DNA of 64,000 bases from JAXGQE01 sp040766585 (GTDB taxonomy: Bacteria; Bacillota; SLNR01), in NCBI GenBank assembly GCA_040766585.1, contig JAXGQE010000002.1, forward strand, positions 1 through 64,000, written 5' to 3'. The translations under genes and the position numbers were made by a program. Below the pieces are notes generated by a model that ran no database searches, was not told the origin of the DNA, and saw only the letters and a program-made list of their open reading frames with translations. This document shows, in pieces, positions 1 through 9,510 of this stretch. Within the stretch, counting starts at the first letter, position 1, and each line of letters opens with the position of its first letter.

Positions 1-771
1 TCCAGGATTGGGGGAGGGGATGAGCTCTGTTGGATAAAAGCCTACTGTAAAGTCCTCCAAAGCTCCACCATATCCGATGAGGTTTCCAAGCTGACCTTTG
101 TACTGAATGGTTATGTTACCTTCTACTTCATCAAAGGCTTCCTGGTAGTTATCATGCAAGGTAATTAGAAGGGTATTTTCCTCAGTAGGATGATGCTCGA
201 TTTTCTTAATAGCGTAGTCTACTTCCTTAAGCTCTCCACCAACAAAGTCTCTTTGAAGTCCACTTACCTTAATAGCTTTTTCTTCATGAACAAATGCCTC
301 TATCTCATAGATATAAAGGTAGCTTGAATATCTGGTGGTTATGGTCCATCTGTGGTAAAGATAAGCATTGGAGTATTGCCAGTAATATTCCTTCCAACCT
401 TGCGTATCCTCACTTGTTCCAGTAAATAGATCCGTCCAGTTGACTCCATCATCACTACCTTGAACCTTGAAATCCTTTGGTCTATAGCTGCTCCCCAAAT
501 ACCACCTGAAGCCTCCAAGTCTTATGGGTCTTACTGTACTTACCTGAATCCATTGCTCACCTGAAGTCCTTGTGTACCACATGGAGGAAGTAGATCCATC
601 AAAGGCATTAGAAGGTGGGTATGAAGTAGAATAGGTACTACTTGCAGAATAGAACCCAAACAGATTTATAAACTTTCCAACGATAAAGGGTAGTTTAGGG
701 AGTATCTCAAGGTTTCCCATCACCCTGTCACTAAATCTAATGGCAATCTTCTTTCCTTCACTCTTACTCAT
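1..771 (-). CDS. Phage tail protein with discoidin (F5/8 type C-like) domain, 3' end outside window
   Basis: The frame opens at an ATG at 771 and stays open to the left edge, so about 257 N-terminal residues are visible and the C-terminus is missing. Residues about 40-140 look like a discoidin/F5-8C carbohydrate-binding fold: a variable, substituted N-terminal half followed by motifs such as NAFDGSTSSMWYTR and FKVQGSDDGVNWTDLF. The ATG overlaps the stop of the upstream tail gene (8-bp overlap), implying translational coupling. Its place after the tape measure and other tail genes suggests a receptor-binding or baseplate-associated adhesin that binds cell-surface sugar. The domain call is from motif recognition; the role is inferred from position. 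Confidence 0.7.
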   Translation of the reverse strand, partial: MSKSEGKKIAIRFSDRVMGNLEILPKLPFIVGKFINLFGFYSASSTYSTSYPPSNAFDGSTSSMWYTRTSGEQWIQVSTVRPIRLGGFRWYLGSSYRPKDFKVQGSDDGVNWTDLFTGTSEDTQGWKEYYWQYSNAYLYHRWTITTRYSSYLYIYEIEAFVHEEKAIKVSGLQRDFVGGELKEVDYAIKKIEHHPTEENTLLITLHDNYQEAFDEVEGNITIQYKGQLGNLIGYGGALEDFTVGFYPTELIPSPNPG

Positions 772-2062
772 TCCACACCTCCTCCACCATAGGTAGCGGT
801 ATCTCAATGGGCACCAGATTAACTGGTGTGAACTCAATTAAGAAATCATCCATCATAAGACCAAGCTGTGTTTTAAGGTTCTTAATGGTGAGCCTAACAC
901 GCTCTTTCGCATTGTTCATACCAACCAGAGTCTCCTCAGATACCGAAGCCTGATACTTGTTTCCTCCAAGATGAGTCACACTACCAACTGGGATCACCAT
1001 TCCAAAATACACATCCTCCAGAAATAGGTTCACCACCTGGAGCTCAAACATTGGGTAAAGAGTTTCAAACTGTATGGTTCTACCCCAGTCACCGTTTCCA
1101 TCATCAAGGTTCTCAATCCATAAAAACTTATTATATACATCATGAAAAATGTGCTCTAAACCCGCTGAATAAGGAGAGTAGACCCTAATGGTTTCTGCAG
1201 GCTCAAACACATCATGATAGGTAATCTTTATAAGTTCTGTCTTTGACTTCTCCAAATATGGCTTTATGGTTTCTGTTGCTATGGCCATACCTGCCCAGTT
1301 TCTCTCTGTGACCATCCAGTGTATGTTTCCTGAAGAATCCTCAATGGTAAATCCCATTCTAAAGTCATTTGTAATAAACATATTAAGGGATACAGCAGTG
1401 GCAGTGAATTCCACAAGTTGTCTTTCAGGCTCCCACACATTTGTAAAGTCCACAGTCTGGCAGTAGCTTGAATAATATACCTTCCCATCGGTTTTAATAT
1501 ATGAAATGATGACGCCTTGGTCCTTGTCCGGGAAGTTCACGTTCTTCCAGCCTCTTATGGCTTTGACTTTCGTAACTGAAGAGGAGATCTGCCTTTTTGT
1601 CTCACTTAAATCCCATAACTGGCTCCATAGTATCCCCCCGGAATCCACCCAGAATATAAAGGGCTTCTCGTCCGTAGCAAGTCTCCATTTTCTTCTATGA
1701 AGCTGCCAGTTTCCGTTAAAGGCTATGGCTACTGCACTACCTTCTCCAAGCTCAAACTGTTGAACCCATCCAAGTTTAAAGTAGTCAGGATATTTTCTAA
1801 TTGAGGTTTTAACGATACCACCTTCTATGTGGATTTCGTAAATACTGTCCGGAGATCCATAGGGAACCCTTCTTCTTGCTGCCAAGGATATATCCCCTAA
1901 ATTATCTGCTGTTCTTATGGTTTCAACGGTCCAGTAGTCTGAATCCATTACAGTGGTCCTAGCCCTGCTTACCCTTATGCTCATCTTTGGATCGGCTTTG
2001 TTAGCTGGGGTTTGCTGTGAGCTTTTTAGTTTTTCATTCAAATGGGAGGTGATACTTCTCAT
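764..2062 (-). CDS. Putative phage tail/baseplate protein (432 aa)
   Basis: This intact 432-residue ORF lies between the short post-tape-measure gene and the discoidin tail protein. Residues about 60-290 show repeated Trp-rich beta-strand stretches (for example WQLHRRKWRLAT, IHWMVTERNWAG) spaced like a beta-propeller or beta-sandwich. No signal peptide or membrane segment is visible. Its first codons overlap the stop of the preceding gene by 4 bp. I do not recognise a precisely named family. Position and composition fit a tail-tip or upper baseplate protein, and that function is inferred from synteny only. Confidence 0.6.
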   Translation of the reverse strand: MRSITSHLNEKLKSSQQTPANKADPKMSIRVSRARTTVMDSDYWTVETIRTADNLGDISLAARRRVPYGSPDSIYEIHIEGGIVKTSIRKYPDYFKLGWVQQFELGEGSAVAIAFNGNWQLHRRKWRLATDEKPFIFWVDSGGILWSQLWDLSETKRQISSSVTKVKAIRGWKNVNFPDKDQGVIISYIKTDGKVYYSSYCQTVDFTNVWEPERQLVEFTATAVSLNMFITNDFRMGFTIEDSSGNIHWMVTERNWAGMAIATETIKPYLEKSKTELIKITYHDVFEPAETIRVYSPYSAGLEHIFHDVYNKFLWIENLDDGNGDWGRTIQFETLYPMFELQVVNLFLEDVYFGMVIPVGSVTHLGGNKYQASVSEETLVGMNNAKERVRLTIKNLKTQLGLMMDDFLIEFTPVNLVPIEIPLPMVEEVWNE

Positions 2063-2427
2063 AGAGTAATCTCCTCCTTAATAAGCATTTTCACTTTACC
2101 TTCAAAGTAGCTCTTATCCCTGTTACCATGGGCAAAACTGATTCTCTTCCACTGGATCGGTTCATCGATATAGACCAGATACTTTCTATCTAAAAAGATT
2201 AAAACCAGGGGAGTACCCTGGTCTATTAGCTGATTTAGTTCTTCTGCTTGGTTATGGGATGAGATTATATTAGCTTCTATACTCATTAAAGGCTGCCCAA
2301 TAATCTGTACATGATAGGTTCCATCTAGTAATTTATTCACCTTTTTAATGGACTCATACCTTATTGGAGAGACTTCTTTTAGGATTCTTGATAGCACTTC
2401 TCCATTAGTTCTTTCCAGTCTTATCAT
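2059..2427 (-). CDS. Conserved phage tail-module protein, unknown function (122 aa)
   Basis: This 122-residue ORF sits directly downstream of the tape measure, sharing one base with its stop codon, and overlaps the next tail gene by 4 bp. It is therefore tightly coupled within the tail operon. The sequence is a mixed alpha/beta soluble protein with no transmembrane segment and no motif I can assign. In this position siphophages usually encode a distal tail or tail-tip adaptor. I cannot show homology, so the role is a positional inference. Confidence 0.55.
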   Translation of the reverse strand: MIRLERTNGEVLSRILKEVSPIRYESIKKVNKLLDGTYHVQIIGQPLMSIEANIISSHNQAEELNQLIDQGTPLVLIFLDRKYLVYIDEPIQWKRISFAHGNRDKSYFEGKVKMLIKEEITL

Positions 2428-4593
2428 CAGATCCTAGCCTCCCTTCTAAACTGGTCCATTATGATTTCAACTACTCCCGTTAATTCATTCTTAGTGTTAA
2501 TCCCCCTAACCTCAATTACGCCAGTATGCTGGATAATAGAATTTGTTTCCCTCTCCATATCAAAACCATTAACAGATTCTTTTAAGTTAAGTTTTGAGTT
2601 AAGATCGAAATCTGTGGGTATAGAGCCTTTCATCTCTTTTGAAACCTGATCCATGGCTTGTGAAAATCCAACTCCAATCCCTTGACCCATATTTTCACCT
2701 ATACCTGCAAATACTAGAGAGGGTGACCTTATACCTAGAACACCTTTGACCCCTCCAACAAGACCATCTACAAAACTACTTACCTTTGATTGGATCCACC
2801 CAATCATAGATGCTATACCATTCCAGAGCCCCGTCACAATATTCTTCCCTATATCTACTATAGAGCTCGCGGCCTTACCTATTCCTTGGATTATGGCTGT
2901 TACAATTTGAGGTAACTGCATCACAAGCTGAGGTATAGCTCTAATTAGACCTGCTGCTAATTGGGTTGTAACTTGAATACCCATGCTGAAGACTAGTGGC
3001 AGATTATTTGTAATAAAGTTTATGATAGAATTGATGATTTGAGGTAAGGCTTCCATCAATGTTGGCAGTGCATTTAAGAGTCCTTGAGCCAATCCACTGA
3101 TTATTTGAAAGGCAGCATCCAAAACAAGATTCAAGTTATTTACTAAGGTTGTTGCGATTAAGATCACAGCTTCCACCATGGAAGGTATGAGTTCTGGTAG
3201 TGCCATTCCAAATCCTACTGCAAGAGCAGTAATGAGCTGAACAGCTGCATCAATTAAAAGTGGTAAGTTTTCAATAAGTGCCCCAACAATAGTCATGACT
3301 GCATCTACAGCTGCTGGAATCAGTTCTGGAAGTAGGCTCAGCAAAGTTTCAAGAACCTGGCTGAATAGTTCCGTTACAGTACTAAGAAGAACTGGCAGAA
3401 GGTCACCAATAGCAAGTAGGATGGCATCCATAGCAGTCGGTAATGCTGTGACTACATTCTCTAGGATTGGAACAATATTGATGACGACTGACTGGAAAGC
3501 ATCCACTAGATTTTGGGTTAAGTTGGTCATATCCGCATCCGCATTCCCAAGACCTGCAGTAAACGAACCTAAGGCAGCTTGTAAAAGACCTATGGACCCA
3601 GTGACCGTTTGAGTGGACTCTCTGGCAAAGTTCCCCGCATACTGCTCGGTGTTTTCAAAGAACATCTGCATGGCCACTTCTGCTTTTTCTGCATTGGTTG
3701 CCGATGCCCATGTAAAATCTAGTCCTTTGGCTAAGGCATAGGCTTCGATATTTGTGGCATTCATGGCAACTCCCAGGTTATCCATCATGGTGAAGTTACC
3801 TTTGGCAGCACCGGCAACGGAGTCAAGAGCTACCTGCATATCGATGCCCATTACAGATGCCATATCGGCAGCCCTTTGCATGGCTTTTTCAGTAAGCTCC
3901 AGACTCTTTTGTTGCTCCACTCCGGATCCTTGGAAAAGGGCTCCCATCTTATTGGCAGTAGACAAATATTGACTTTGAGATACCCCTAGATTCTTATAGG
4001 CTTCTTCACCGGTCTTCTGAATGGACGCTGCATATTCTCCAAAGACCGCTTCAGATCCACCAAGGTTTTGCTCCAGTTCCCCAAACTGCTGGACAATTTC
4101 CTTCCCCAGTTTTATAGTTGCAGCACCTGCAGCAAGTGCCACAGAACCCATAGCGACACCAATCCCTTTGAGAACCCCTCCGAATTTCTCAAACTTCCCA
4201 CAACGCCTTCTGCGGACTTGCCGGATTCTTCTTCCTCCCGGTTTTCTTCTACAGCAGATTCTTCAGTTCCTTCTCCATTTTTGTTCAGATCTGCGTTGGC
4301 ATTATTAAGCTGAATTTGCCAGGCTTTGTTCGCTTATCATTTTTCCCAAAGGATTCAGCATTCTTTAGGCAGCTTCGAGGGTTGTGACTTTTTCCTTTTT
4401 GTGCATCAATCTCTTTATTAAGAACCTCATTCCTTGCAGTAACTGCTTGAAGATTTATCCTGCTTATCAAACTGTAGAGTAACCAGATTCATTTCTGAAC
4501 CGAGTATCTTCAAAGTCCTGATTGATTTCACGAAGGGCATTCTTAAATTAATTCACCTTCGATGCCAATTTTAAGTCAAAAGTTATCTGCCAT
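2427..4593 (-). pseudogene. Tail tape measure protein, frame disrupted in the first ~150 codons
   Basis: The gene starts at ATG 4593 (ribosome site about AGGAGGTGAG just upstream) and ends at 2427. The last 574 codons are open: an N-terminal alpha-helical part rich in Ala and Gly, then hydrophobic helical repeats (ALPxLxEALPQIINSIINFI type) typical of a tape measure protein that sets tail length. Between about 4150 and 4593 the frame is broken by several small indels. Fragments such as LVTLQFDKQDKS, AVTARNEVLNKEIDAQK and NANADLNK, which belong to the N-terminal coiled coil, appear in different frames. One clear example is GGAAGTTTGAG where the frame needs GGAAAGTTTGAG. Either decay or uncorrected homopolymer errors would explain it. 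Confidence 0.85.
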
Positions 4594-4617
4594 AGAAACT
4601 CACCTCCTTTTAGGCAT

Positions 4618-4644
4618 GAAAAAAGACACCATTTTTCAGTGTCA
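4618..4644 (-). terminator. Possible weak Rho-independent terminator upstream of tape measure
   Basis: On the minus strand GACAC and GTGTC form a 5-bp stem around a 9-base loop, followed by TTTTTT. It lies between the tail chaperone genes and the tape measure gene, where partial termination could adjust dosage. The stem is short, so this is tentative. Confidence 0.35.
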
Positions 4645-4832
4645 ACGTAATTGCTTTTCTTTTAAATCTAACAATCAAACCGTTGCATTCAGGGATTCAG
4701 CCAAGTTAATGTAATAATTTGATTTCAAATCTAACATCTATGCTGTTACATTGAAAATTGAATTTCTTATATTACAATTGTCATTTTCGTTCGCATACTT
4801 GTTTTTACGAACGGTTATGACATCAAATCCAA

Positions 4833-5041
4833 TCAGGAATCATCGTCAATGAAGTATTCTCTTCTAGGCTTTGCAATCTATAAACTGCTTGCCGGCATTC
4901 CCACAGATCCATCAGGTATCCGATAGGCATCAGCCAAACTTCATCCTCTTTCCGATTAAGATGAGCGGTACCATAGTAGATCAGTCGGGTAAAGAGCTCT
5001 TCATCACTTACCCACGACCACCTCGTTTTTCGAAGGTTCAC
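4833..5041 (-). pseudogene. Tail assembly chaperone, second (T-like) frame
   Basis: The reading frame opens in the -1 frame relative to the upstream chaperone gene and overlaps its stop codon. That is the layout of lambda G and G-T tail assembly chaperones, in which a -1 ribosomal slip makes the fusion. Diagnostic residues are the DEELFTRLIYYGTAHL stretch, a WLMPIGYLMDLWEC stretch and, in a shifted frame, IAKPRREYFIDDDS before a stop at 4833. The switch of frame after WEC shows at least one indel within the last 25 codons. It is probably made only as a fusion with the upstream protein. The family call rests on motif and position next to the tape measure. Confidence 0.6.
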
Positions 5042-5418
5042 TCTCCATAGTTCTTTTTATTTCCTTTTAACATACTGGCCATAATAGCATTCTTGTAGTT
5101 TGCAGTCAAAGTGTCGTCAAAAGTTCCACTTCTTCTTCAAGAATCAAAGGCTTTTTATCATCCTTGTTCCTGATATTATGAATCAGAATTGACTGATTGG
5201 CTAAGAGGTAATAAGCGAACCAATCTCGTCCAGCGCCATTCAAAGTTCTCGCTTTTCGCATCAGCTTCTCACCTAGGTTTTTCAAGGCCTCCGTATCGCT
5301 TGGCTATTTCCTTAGTAGCTTTTGTTGTGAGGATCAGCTTAAATTCGATGCTCTCAATGAGAATATTGGCGCTCCTCTCTTCTGAAACTTCATCAACTTT
5401 TATTTGTTCATCTGCCAT
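5038..5418 (-). pseudogene. Tail assembly chaperone, first (G-like) frame, disrupted
   Basis: Starts at ATG 5418 behind a strong AAGGAGGTATAG site and ends at TGA 5038. In three different frames the translation gives IEFKLILTTKATKEIAKRYGG, then LLANQSILIHNIRNKDDKKP and EEEVELLTT, then NYKNAIMASMLKGNKK. This is the pattern of the short tail chaperone between the tail tube and tape measure genes in Clostridia siphophages. One extra A in GAAAAACC and at least two more indels break the frame. An A-rich run at 5053-5058 lies just before the switch to the -1 frame and is a candidate slippery region. Confidence 0.65.
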
Positions 5419-5431
5419 CTGCTATACCTCC

Positions 5432-6307
5432 TTAAGAAACCACTACAGTGGCAACTGTTGTGATAGTAGCTCTGCACCACTAGAGCTTAAGACACGGTAG
5501 TAATAGTAAGTATCTGCTACAAGGTCTGTTGTGGAATATCAAAACTTGAAGCGGTCTCTCCATTGATCGCTGTACCGCCCGTGGTGCTGTCGGTAATATT
5601 TTCATACCACTGATAGGTTACAGGGTTTGAAGTATTGGAGCTTGCCACAACAGAAAGGCTTCCAGTGATGCTCCCTGCGGTGACTTCTGTTAAACCAGCA
5701 GGCTGGGTTGAGATTGTAATGGTGGGTGTAACCGCCGTAAAGTCTGGTTCATAAACAGAACTAAACCACTGACTGATGATTGTTGGTGCTACTCCGTTAT
5801 CCCCTTCTGTCACTTCCGCTTTCCATGGATGTTTCTGTTCACCGTCCAGCTTATTTCTTCTAAAACGGTACCTTCTATGGTGGGACTACTAAATGTGATG
5901 GAATCTCCTTGGTGGCAAGGCTTGTGGCAGGGACACTGAAGATGACTCTGTAAAGCCAGAAATAGCGATACTTTCCATTTGCCTTCTTGGCACGAAACCC
6001 AATAGCTACTGGTAGTCCTCCATCTTCACTTCTGACCACTACATTGTTGTATCAATCTTGCACCCAGTAAAGTCTTGGGCTACTGATGACCCAATGTCAT
6101 CTATCCTAAAGTCAGTGCTCCACTTTTAAACTCTTTAACCACCTCTGATGCACCGTCGTCTGCATAAAGAATAGCCTCGATAAGTTCCACACTGAGTTCC
6201 GCCGTCATAGCTTTTGCCAACACTTTTGGGGTGCCATAGGTTTCGATGCCGTTTTGGTCTTCTGTGATCTTGGCATAATATAAACTATCTAATCCTATTG
6301 TTGCCAT
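5432..6307 (-). pseudogene. Major tail (tube) protein, phi13-like, with C-terminal Ig-like domain; frame disrupted
   Basis: Starts at ATG 6307 and ends at TAA 5432, about 292 codons. The first 68 codons (MATIGLDSLYYAKI, YADDGASEVVKEFKSG) match the phi13-type major tail protein that polymerises into the tail tube. Residues about 200-290 form a bacterial Ig-like domain (ITISTQPAGLTEVTAG, NPVTYQWYEN, YYYYRVLSSSG) of the kind displayed on tail surfaces. At least five single-base losses interrupt the middle and end, several in homopolymers: GGATAGATGAC for GGAATAGATGAC, AAGGAGAT for AAGGGAGAT, TTTTAGAAG for TTTTAAGAAG. If real, the phage cannot build a tail. Confidence 0.8.
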
Positions 6308-6324
6308 GGTTATTTCTCCTTTCG

Positions 6325-6669
6325 CTAATTACTTACTTCATAGATTTTCGCCACATCAATGGCGAAGTAGTGCTCGGTATCTTCTTCATATCCTAGATAC
6401 CTTCTATCTGTTATAGTGAAATCTGCTTCCAGTAGCACCATTGAAACCTCACTCTTTCTCTTTTGATAATTCCCCTGCGAGAATAAAGAAGAACTGCGAC
6501 CTCACAAAGCTCTGCCCAGGGCAGGTCATCAGCATAATGATCAAAGATATCACTCATGGGAACTAGTACCAAATACTCCTCTGGTGCCTTTTCACTAAAG
6601 ACACCTGTTTCAGTGTATCCCCAAAGGCTCAAGGGCCTCGCTTATATCTTTCAAAATACTGTGATGCAT
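6325..6669 (-). pseudogene. Phage head-tail/tail completion protein, frame disrupted
   Basis: ATG at 6669 follows GGAAGGTGAAAGG, and the likely stop is TAG at 6325. Fragments ETGVFSEKAPEEYLVLVPMSDIFDHYADDLPW and, in another frame, YEEDTEYYHFAIDVAKIYEVSN (each quoted only in part below 20 when contiguous: KAPEEYLVLVPMSD, EYYHFAIDVAKIY) show one soluble protein of about 115 residues split over frames. It lies between the HK97 gp10-like gene and the tail tube gene, where siphophages encode a tail terminator or completion protein. The exact family is not recognised. Confidence 0.5.
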
Positions 6670-6688
6670 TCCTTTCACCTTCCTTATT

Positions 6689-7120
6689 TTAGATTTTACT
6701 GATCTCTTCCTCCAGCTTTCTCTTCATGGCTTCGATACAGGCACTTCTACTGGCAGTCTTCGCTGGTTTAAGAAAGGGTTTAGCATTCTGTCCAGACTTC
6801 CCATATTCAATGATATTGGCAATCTTGGCATTGGACTCACCGTCTTTTCTTGATTCATCAAATCCTACTTTCACATCATGGTTTCCATTTCGGTCAATTC
6901 CACTGGGGGATACCCCTAAGGCATCCACAAGTTCTCCCGTTGCTCTTGATGGAAGCTTTGTATCACTTCCAATAACAGCTTCAAGGTTTGCCTTTACCTT
7001 GGCTTTCACCACTTCGCCACCAGCTTCTAATACTTTAGGGATTATTTCCTCGGTCTTATCACTAAGCGTTGCAATTCTTTTAAGAAAATCCTCAGGCATC
7101 TTAAAACTAGATGTCGCCAT
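6689..7120 (-). CDS. HK97 gp10 family head-tail component (143 aa)
   Basis: This intact 143-residue protein matches the HK97 gp10 / minor tail-completion family. It has an N-terminal helix, VVKAKVKANLEAVIG, a Ser-Arg-Ala-Thr-Gly-Glu-Leu turn near residue 80, IANIIEYGKSGQNAKPFLKPA near 105-125, and a C-terminal helix. The family acts at the head-tail junction during virion assembly. It follows the head-tail adaptor by 17 bp in the same operon. Family assignment is from the characteristic EYG...PFLxPA signature. Confidence 0.8.
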   Translation of the reverse strand: MATSSFKMPEDFLKRIATLSDKTEEIIPKVLEAGGEVVKAKVKANLEAVIGSDTKLPSRATGELVDALGVSPSGIDRNGNHDVKVGFDESRKDGESNAKIANIIEYGKSGQNAKPFLKPAKTASRSACIEAMKRKLEEEISKI

Positions 7121-7137
7121 GAAATCCCCTCCTACTT

Positions 7138-7461
7138 CTATATAGGTTCAATTTTTTCTGTAGCTAGTTCAATATAGCGGCTTCTGATTAGTTCCGCACT
7201 GATCACCTTAAAGCTACCCCGATCACATCGGAGGATCATCCCTGGCCTGATTTCAAAACCTGGAATTTTTCTTAGCTGGAAGATGGCATTGGCTTTGGTG
7301 TAAACAGCCATATTGGCCCACTTCAAAGTTCCATGTCTTTCCTCAAGATTGGCTCTTACTTTATAGAGGCATTTCTCATCTTTCTTTGTAAAACCTTCCT
7401 CATCTTTTTGGGAGATGATTTCTAATATTTCTATAAAGGTGTTCATCTTGCCAAGGCTCAT
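7138..7461 (-). CDS. Phage head-tail adaptor (head closure) protein
   Basis: I chose ATG 7461, giving MSLGKMNTFIEIL, because related head-closure proteins begin this way; the frame extends a little further upstream to 7491. Residues 1-107 show the Phage_H_T_join pattern: MNTFIEILEI, a KVRANLEERHGTLKWANMAVYT stretch around 45-65 (shortened here to RANLEERHGTLKWA), and RPGMILRCDRGSFKVISAE near 80. The protein caps the connector before the tail binds. It follows the gp6-like connector gene by about 120 bp. Confidence 0.75.
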   Translation of the reverse strand: MSLGKMNTFIEILEIISQKDEEGFTKKDEKCLYKVRANLEERHGTLKWANMAVYTKANAIFQLRKIPGFEIRPGMILRCDRGSFKVISAELIRSRYIELATEKIEPI

Positions 7462-7584
7462 CCACATCACCAGCCTTTCCATCCATTTCATAAGCTTCAG
7501 CTTCGTGATGACGATCCTTTCGTCTGCCTTTTCTATAACACCTTTTCTGGCGTTTTCTTTTTATCTGAATCCAGAGCTTCTTCA

Positions 7585-7893
7585 TCAGACCTGCCACTCC
7601 TTTCCCATTCGAAGGAGGAGGTGTACAGTTTTCCACACCTGGTCAGAAGCTTTGACATCATTGTTGAAAAATCCCCCTGTGGAGCCATCCCGGCTCTCAT
7701 AGAAGTGAGTAGCCAGCATAATGACCCCCTGCTCAGTGGCTTTTGACATCTCATGGGAATTATAAAAATCTGTTCCCAGTTGCTGATACCCTTCTGCATA
7801 GTTAATGGCAGCAGCAATGAAGCCTTCGATCAAAGCATCGTCTTCTGAATGGGTTAAGATAAGATTTGCTTTTACCTTATCTAGTAGCGCCAT
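7585..7893 (-). CDS. Phage head-tail connector, gp6-like (102 aa)
   Basis: An intact 102-residue, mainly helical protein beginning MALLDKVKANLILTHSEDD and containing IEGFIAAAINYAEGYQ and a VWKTVHLLLRMGKEW C-terminus. This is the usual pattern of the HK97 gp6-like connector family (PF05135 type), which forms a ring under the portal. It sits between the head fibre gene and the head-tail adaptor, as expected. No anomalies seen. Confidence 0.8.
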   Translation of the reverse strand: MALLDKVKANLILTHSEDDALIEGFIAAAINYAEGYQQLGTDFYNSHEMSKATEQGVIMLATHFYESRDGSTGGFFNNDVKASDQVWKTVHLLLRMGKEWQV

Positions 7894-7899
7894 GATTTA

Positions 7900-8247
7900 T
7901 CACTCGCTTTCCATTAAGCCTGCAGTTTTCAGTTTGAGAAGCAGGGCATTGAAATCCGTCACAAGCTCAGCAACCTCCGTAGCTGTACTATCCGCTTGAG
8001 TTAATGCGATAGGTACCACTGGATAGGTTTCCACATAAAGCTTCCCGTCTTCGCCAATCTTTGCTGGAACGGTGTCTCCTTCTGTTTTCGCTTCTGCTTT
8101 AATACCGCCTAAAGCAGTTTCAGTGGCAGCGGTTAACTGAGCACCAGGAAGTCCTGTTACCACAGCACCATCCTTGATTTCAAGTTCTCCACCGATGACG
8201 GTTTTTTCACCACCCTGCTCGGTGTAATTCTTCGTATTATATGTCAT
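7900..8247 (-). CDS. Phage head fibre protein (115 aa)
   Basis: The 115-residue product begins MTYNTKNYTEQGGEKTVIGG, followed by LEIKDGAVVTGLP. This is the signature of the small head-fibre / capsid-decoration proteins found next to the major capsid gene in Firmicutes siphophages. A strong AGGAGGG site precedes the ATG. It lies 63 bp downstream of the capsid gene. The protein probably decorates capsid surfaces and is dispensable in related phages. Confidence 0.75.
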   Translation of the reverse strand: MTYNTKNYTEQGGEKTVIGGELEIKDGAVVTGLPGAQLTAATETALGGIKAEAKTEGDTVPAKIGEDGKLYVETYPVVPIALTQADSTATEVAELVTDFNALLLKLKTAGLMESE

Positions 8248-8310
8248 GGTTTTTCCCTCCTATAATAGGTTAGGAAGGCAGTACTTAGACTACCTTCCCC
8301 GTGAAATTTC

Positions 8311-9505
8311 CTATGCTTTCTGCTGAAGTACCTTGAGAGCTTCAGGCAGAATCAGTTTTGCATCCAGTCTTTGGGATGCCAAGAAACCTACCTGACCGTT
8401 TGCTGCATAAAGCTCGTTCAGGCGCTTAAAGGTTCTACCCTGACGATCAGCAATCCAGTAATACTTGAAATCGCCAAAGAGGATGGTCTTTGCCCCTGCT
8501 TCTGATGTAGGCATATACTGTGATGTGATGACTGGACGATTGAGGATGGTATCTGGAACCCCAGCCTGGATCGATGGTTGCCAAAAGTACTGTCCCTGCC
8601 CATCTTTAAGCTTTCTGATAGCCTTGACTGTGGCATCATTCACGAGGAATGTTCCATTCTTTCTATAGGTAGACTTTAGGCTGTGGTAAAGGTCCAGTAC
8701 TTCATCCATAGTGATAGCCGTTGCACTTGCTGCGGTTACACCAAGGCTGGCTCCACCAGTTGTATGAAGAAGTCCTGTTGGTTTGCTGCTTCCATCTCCT
8801 AGTATGAAACCAGACTCTTCCGCCGCACCAATTCTTCTTGCAAACTCTGCAGCGATGTAGGCTTCAAGGTTAAAATAGCTGTCATTTAGAAGCTCATCAG
8901 AAACCTTAAGCATGGTCCCTAGTTTATAGGCTGAAAGGGTCACCTGAGTGAAGGAATCATCGCTCTCATCAAATCCACCTTCCTCATCCATCCATACTGC
9001 AGATCCATGACTGGCCACTACTGGGATCTTTCGATCTCCATAACTGGTGGTGATCACATTACACAGATTTCTAAGGATGTTGGCTTCCTGAAGCGCTTGA
9101 ATCAGTTGTCCTTCATATTCATCCGGTACCAGGAATCCTCCCTCTGAATCGGCAGTTCCAACTTCAAAGGGCATTGTGGACAGAAGGATTCATCTTGTTT
9201 CTCATGGCACCCCAGAATGCACTCTTATAGGCATCGGATGCTCTACCCTTTTTCTCCTCCGTCATTCTTCTGGTCTTGATGCAAGGGTTTGCTTGTCATA
9301 GCGAAAGCTCTCTGTCCATAGCTTCCTGACGCTCAAGGCGCTCGATTTCCTTACCAAGGTTCATGACCTCATCTTCCATCTTTTCATAAACGGCATTGTC
9401 TTCTGGTTTGATCAGTCCGTTATCCTGACGATGGTCGTCTAAAAATGTCTTAGCGTGCTCCCAAACCTTTGCTCTTTTTTCTCTCAGTTCTTGAATTCTA
9501 CTCAT
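8311..9505 (-). pseudogene. HK97-family major capsid protein; delta domain and shell domain split by indels
   Basis: Start ATG 9505 (MSRIQELREKRAKVWEH) follows GGAGGTAATACA. Residues 1-70 are the coiled-coil delta domain that scaffolds HK97 shells. The last 287 codons (8311-9174) encode the HK97 fold: GTADSEGGFLVPDEYEGQL, KVSDELLNDS, GDGSSKPTGLL, and a C-terminal QVGFLASQRLDAKLI. Between 9180 and 9300 the frame is lost at least three times. One event is an extra T in CCCTTTGAAG, where the HNALEVGTAD frame needs two T. Residues GRASDAYKSAFWGAMRNKMNP of the linker are readable there in another frame. Without repair no full capsid protein forms. Confidence 0.85.
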
Positions 9506-9510
9506 GTGTA

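Noticed and set aside
7400..7636. 78-codon minus-strand ORF
   Set aside because: Overlaps both the gp6-like connector and the head-tail adaptor; Arg/Lys-rich without family features.
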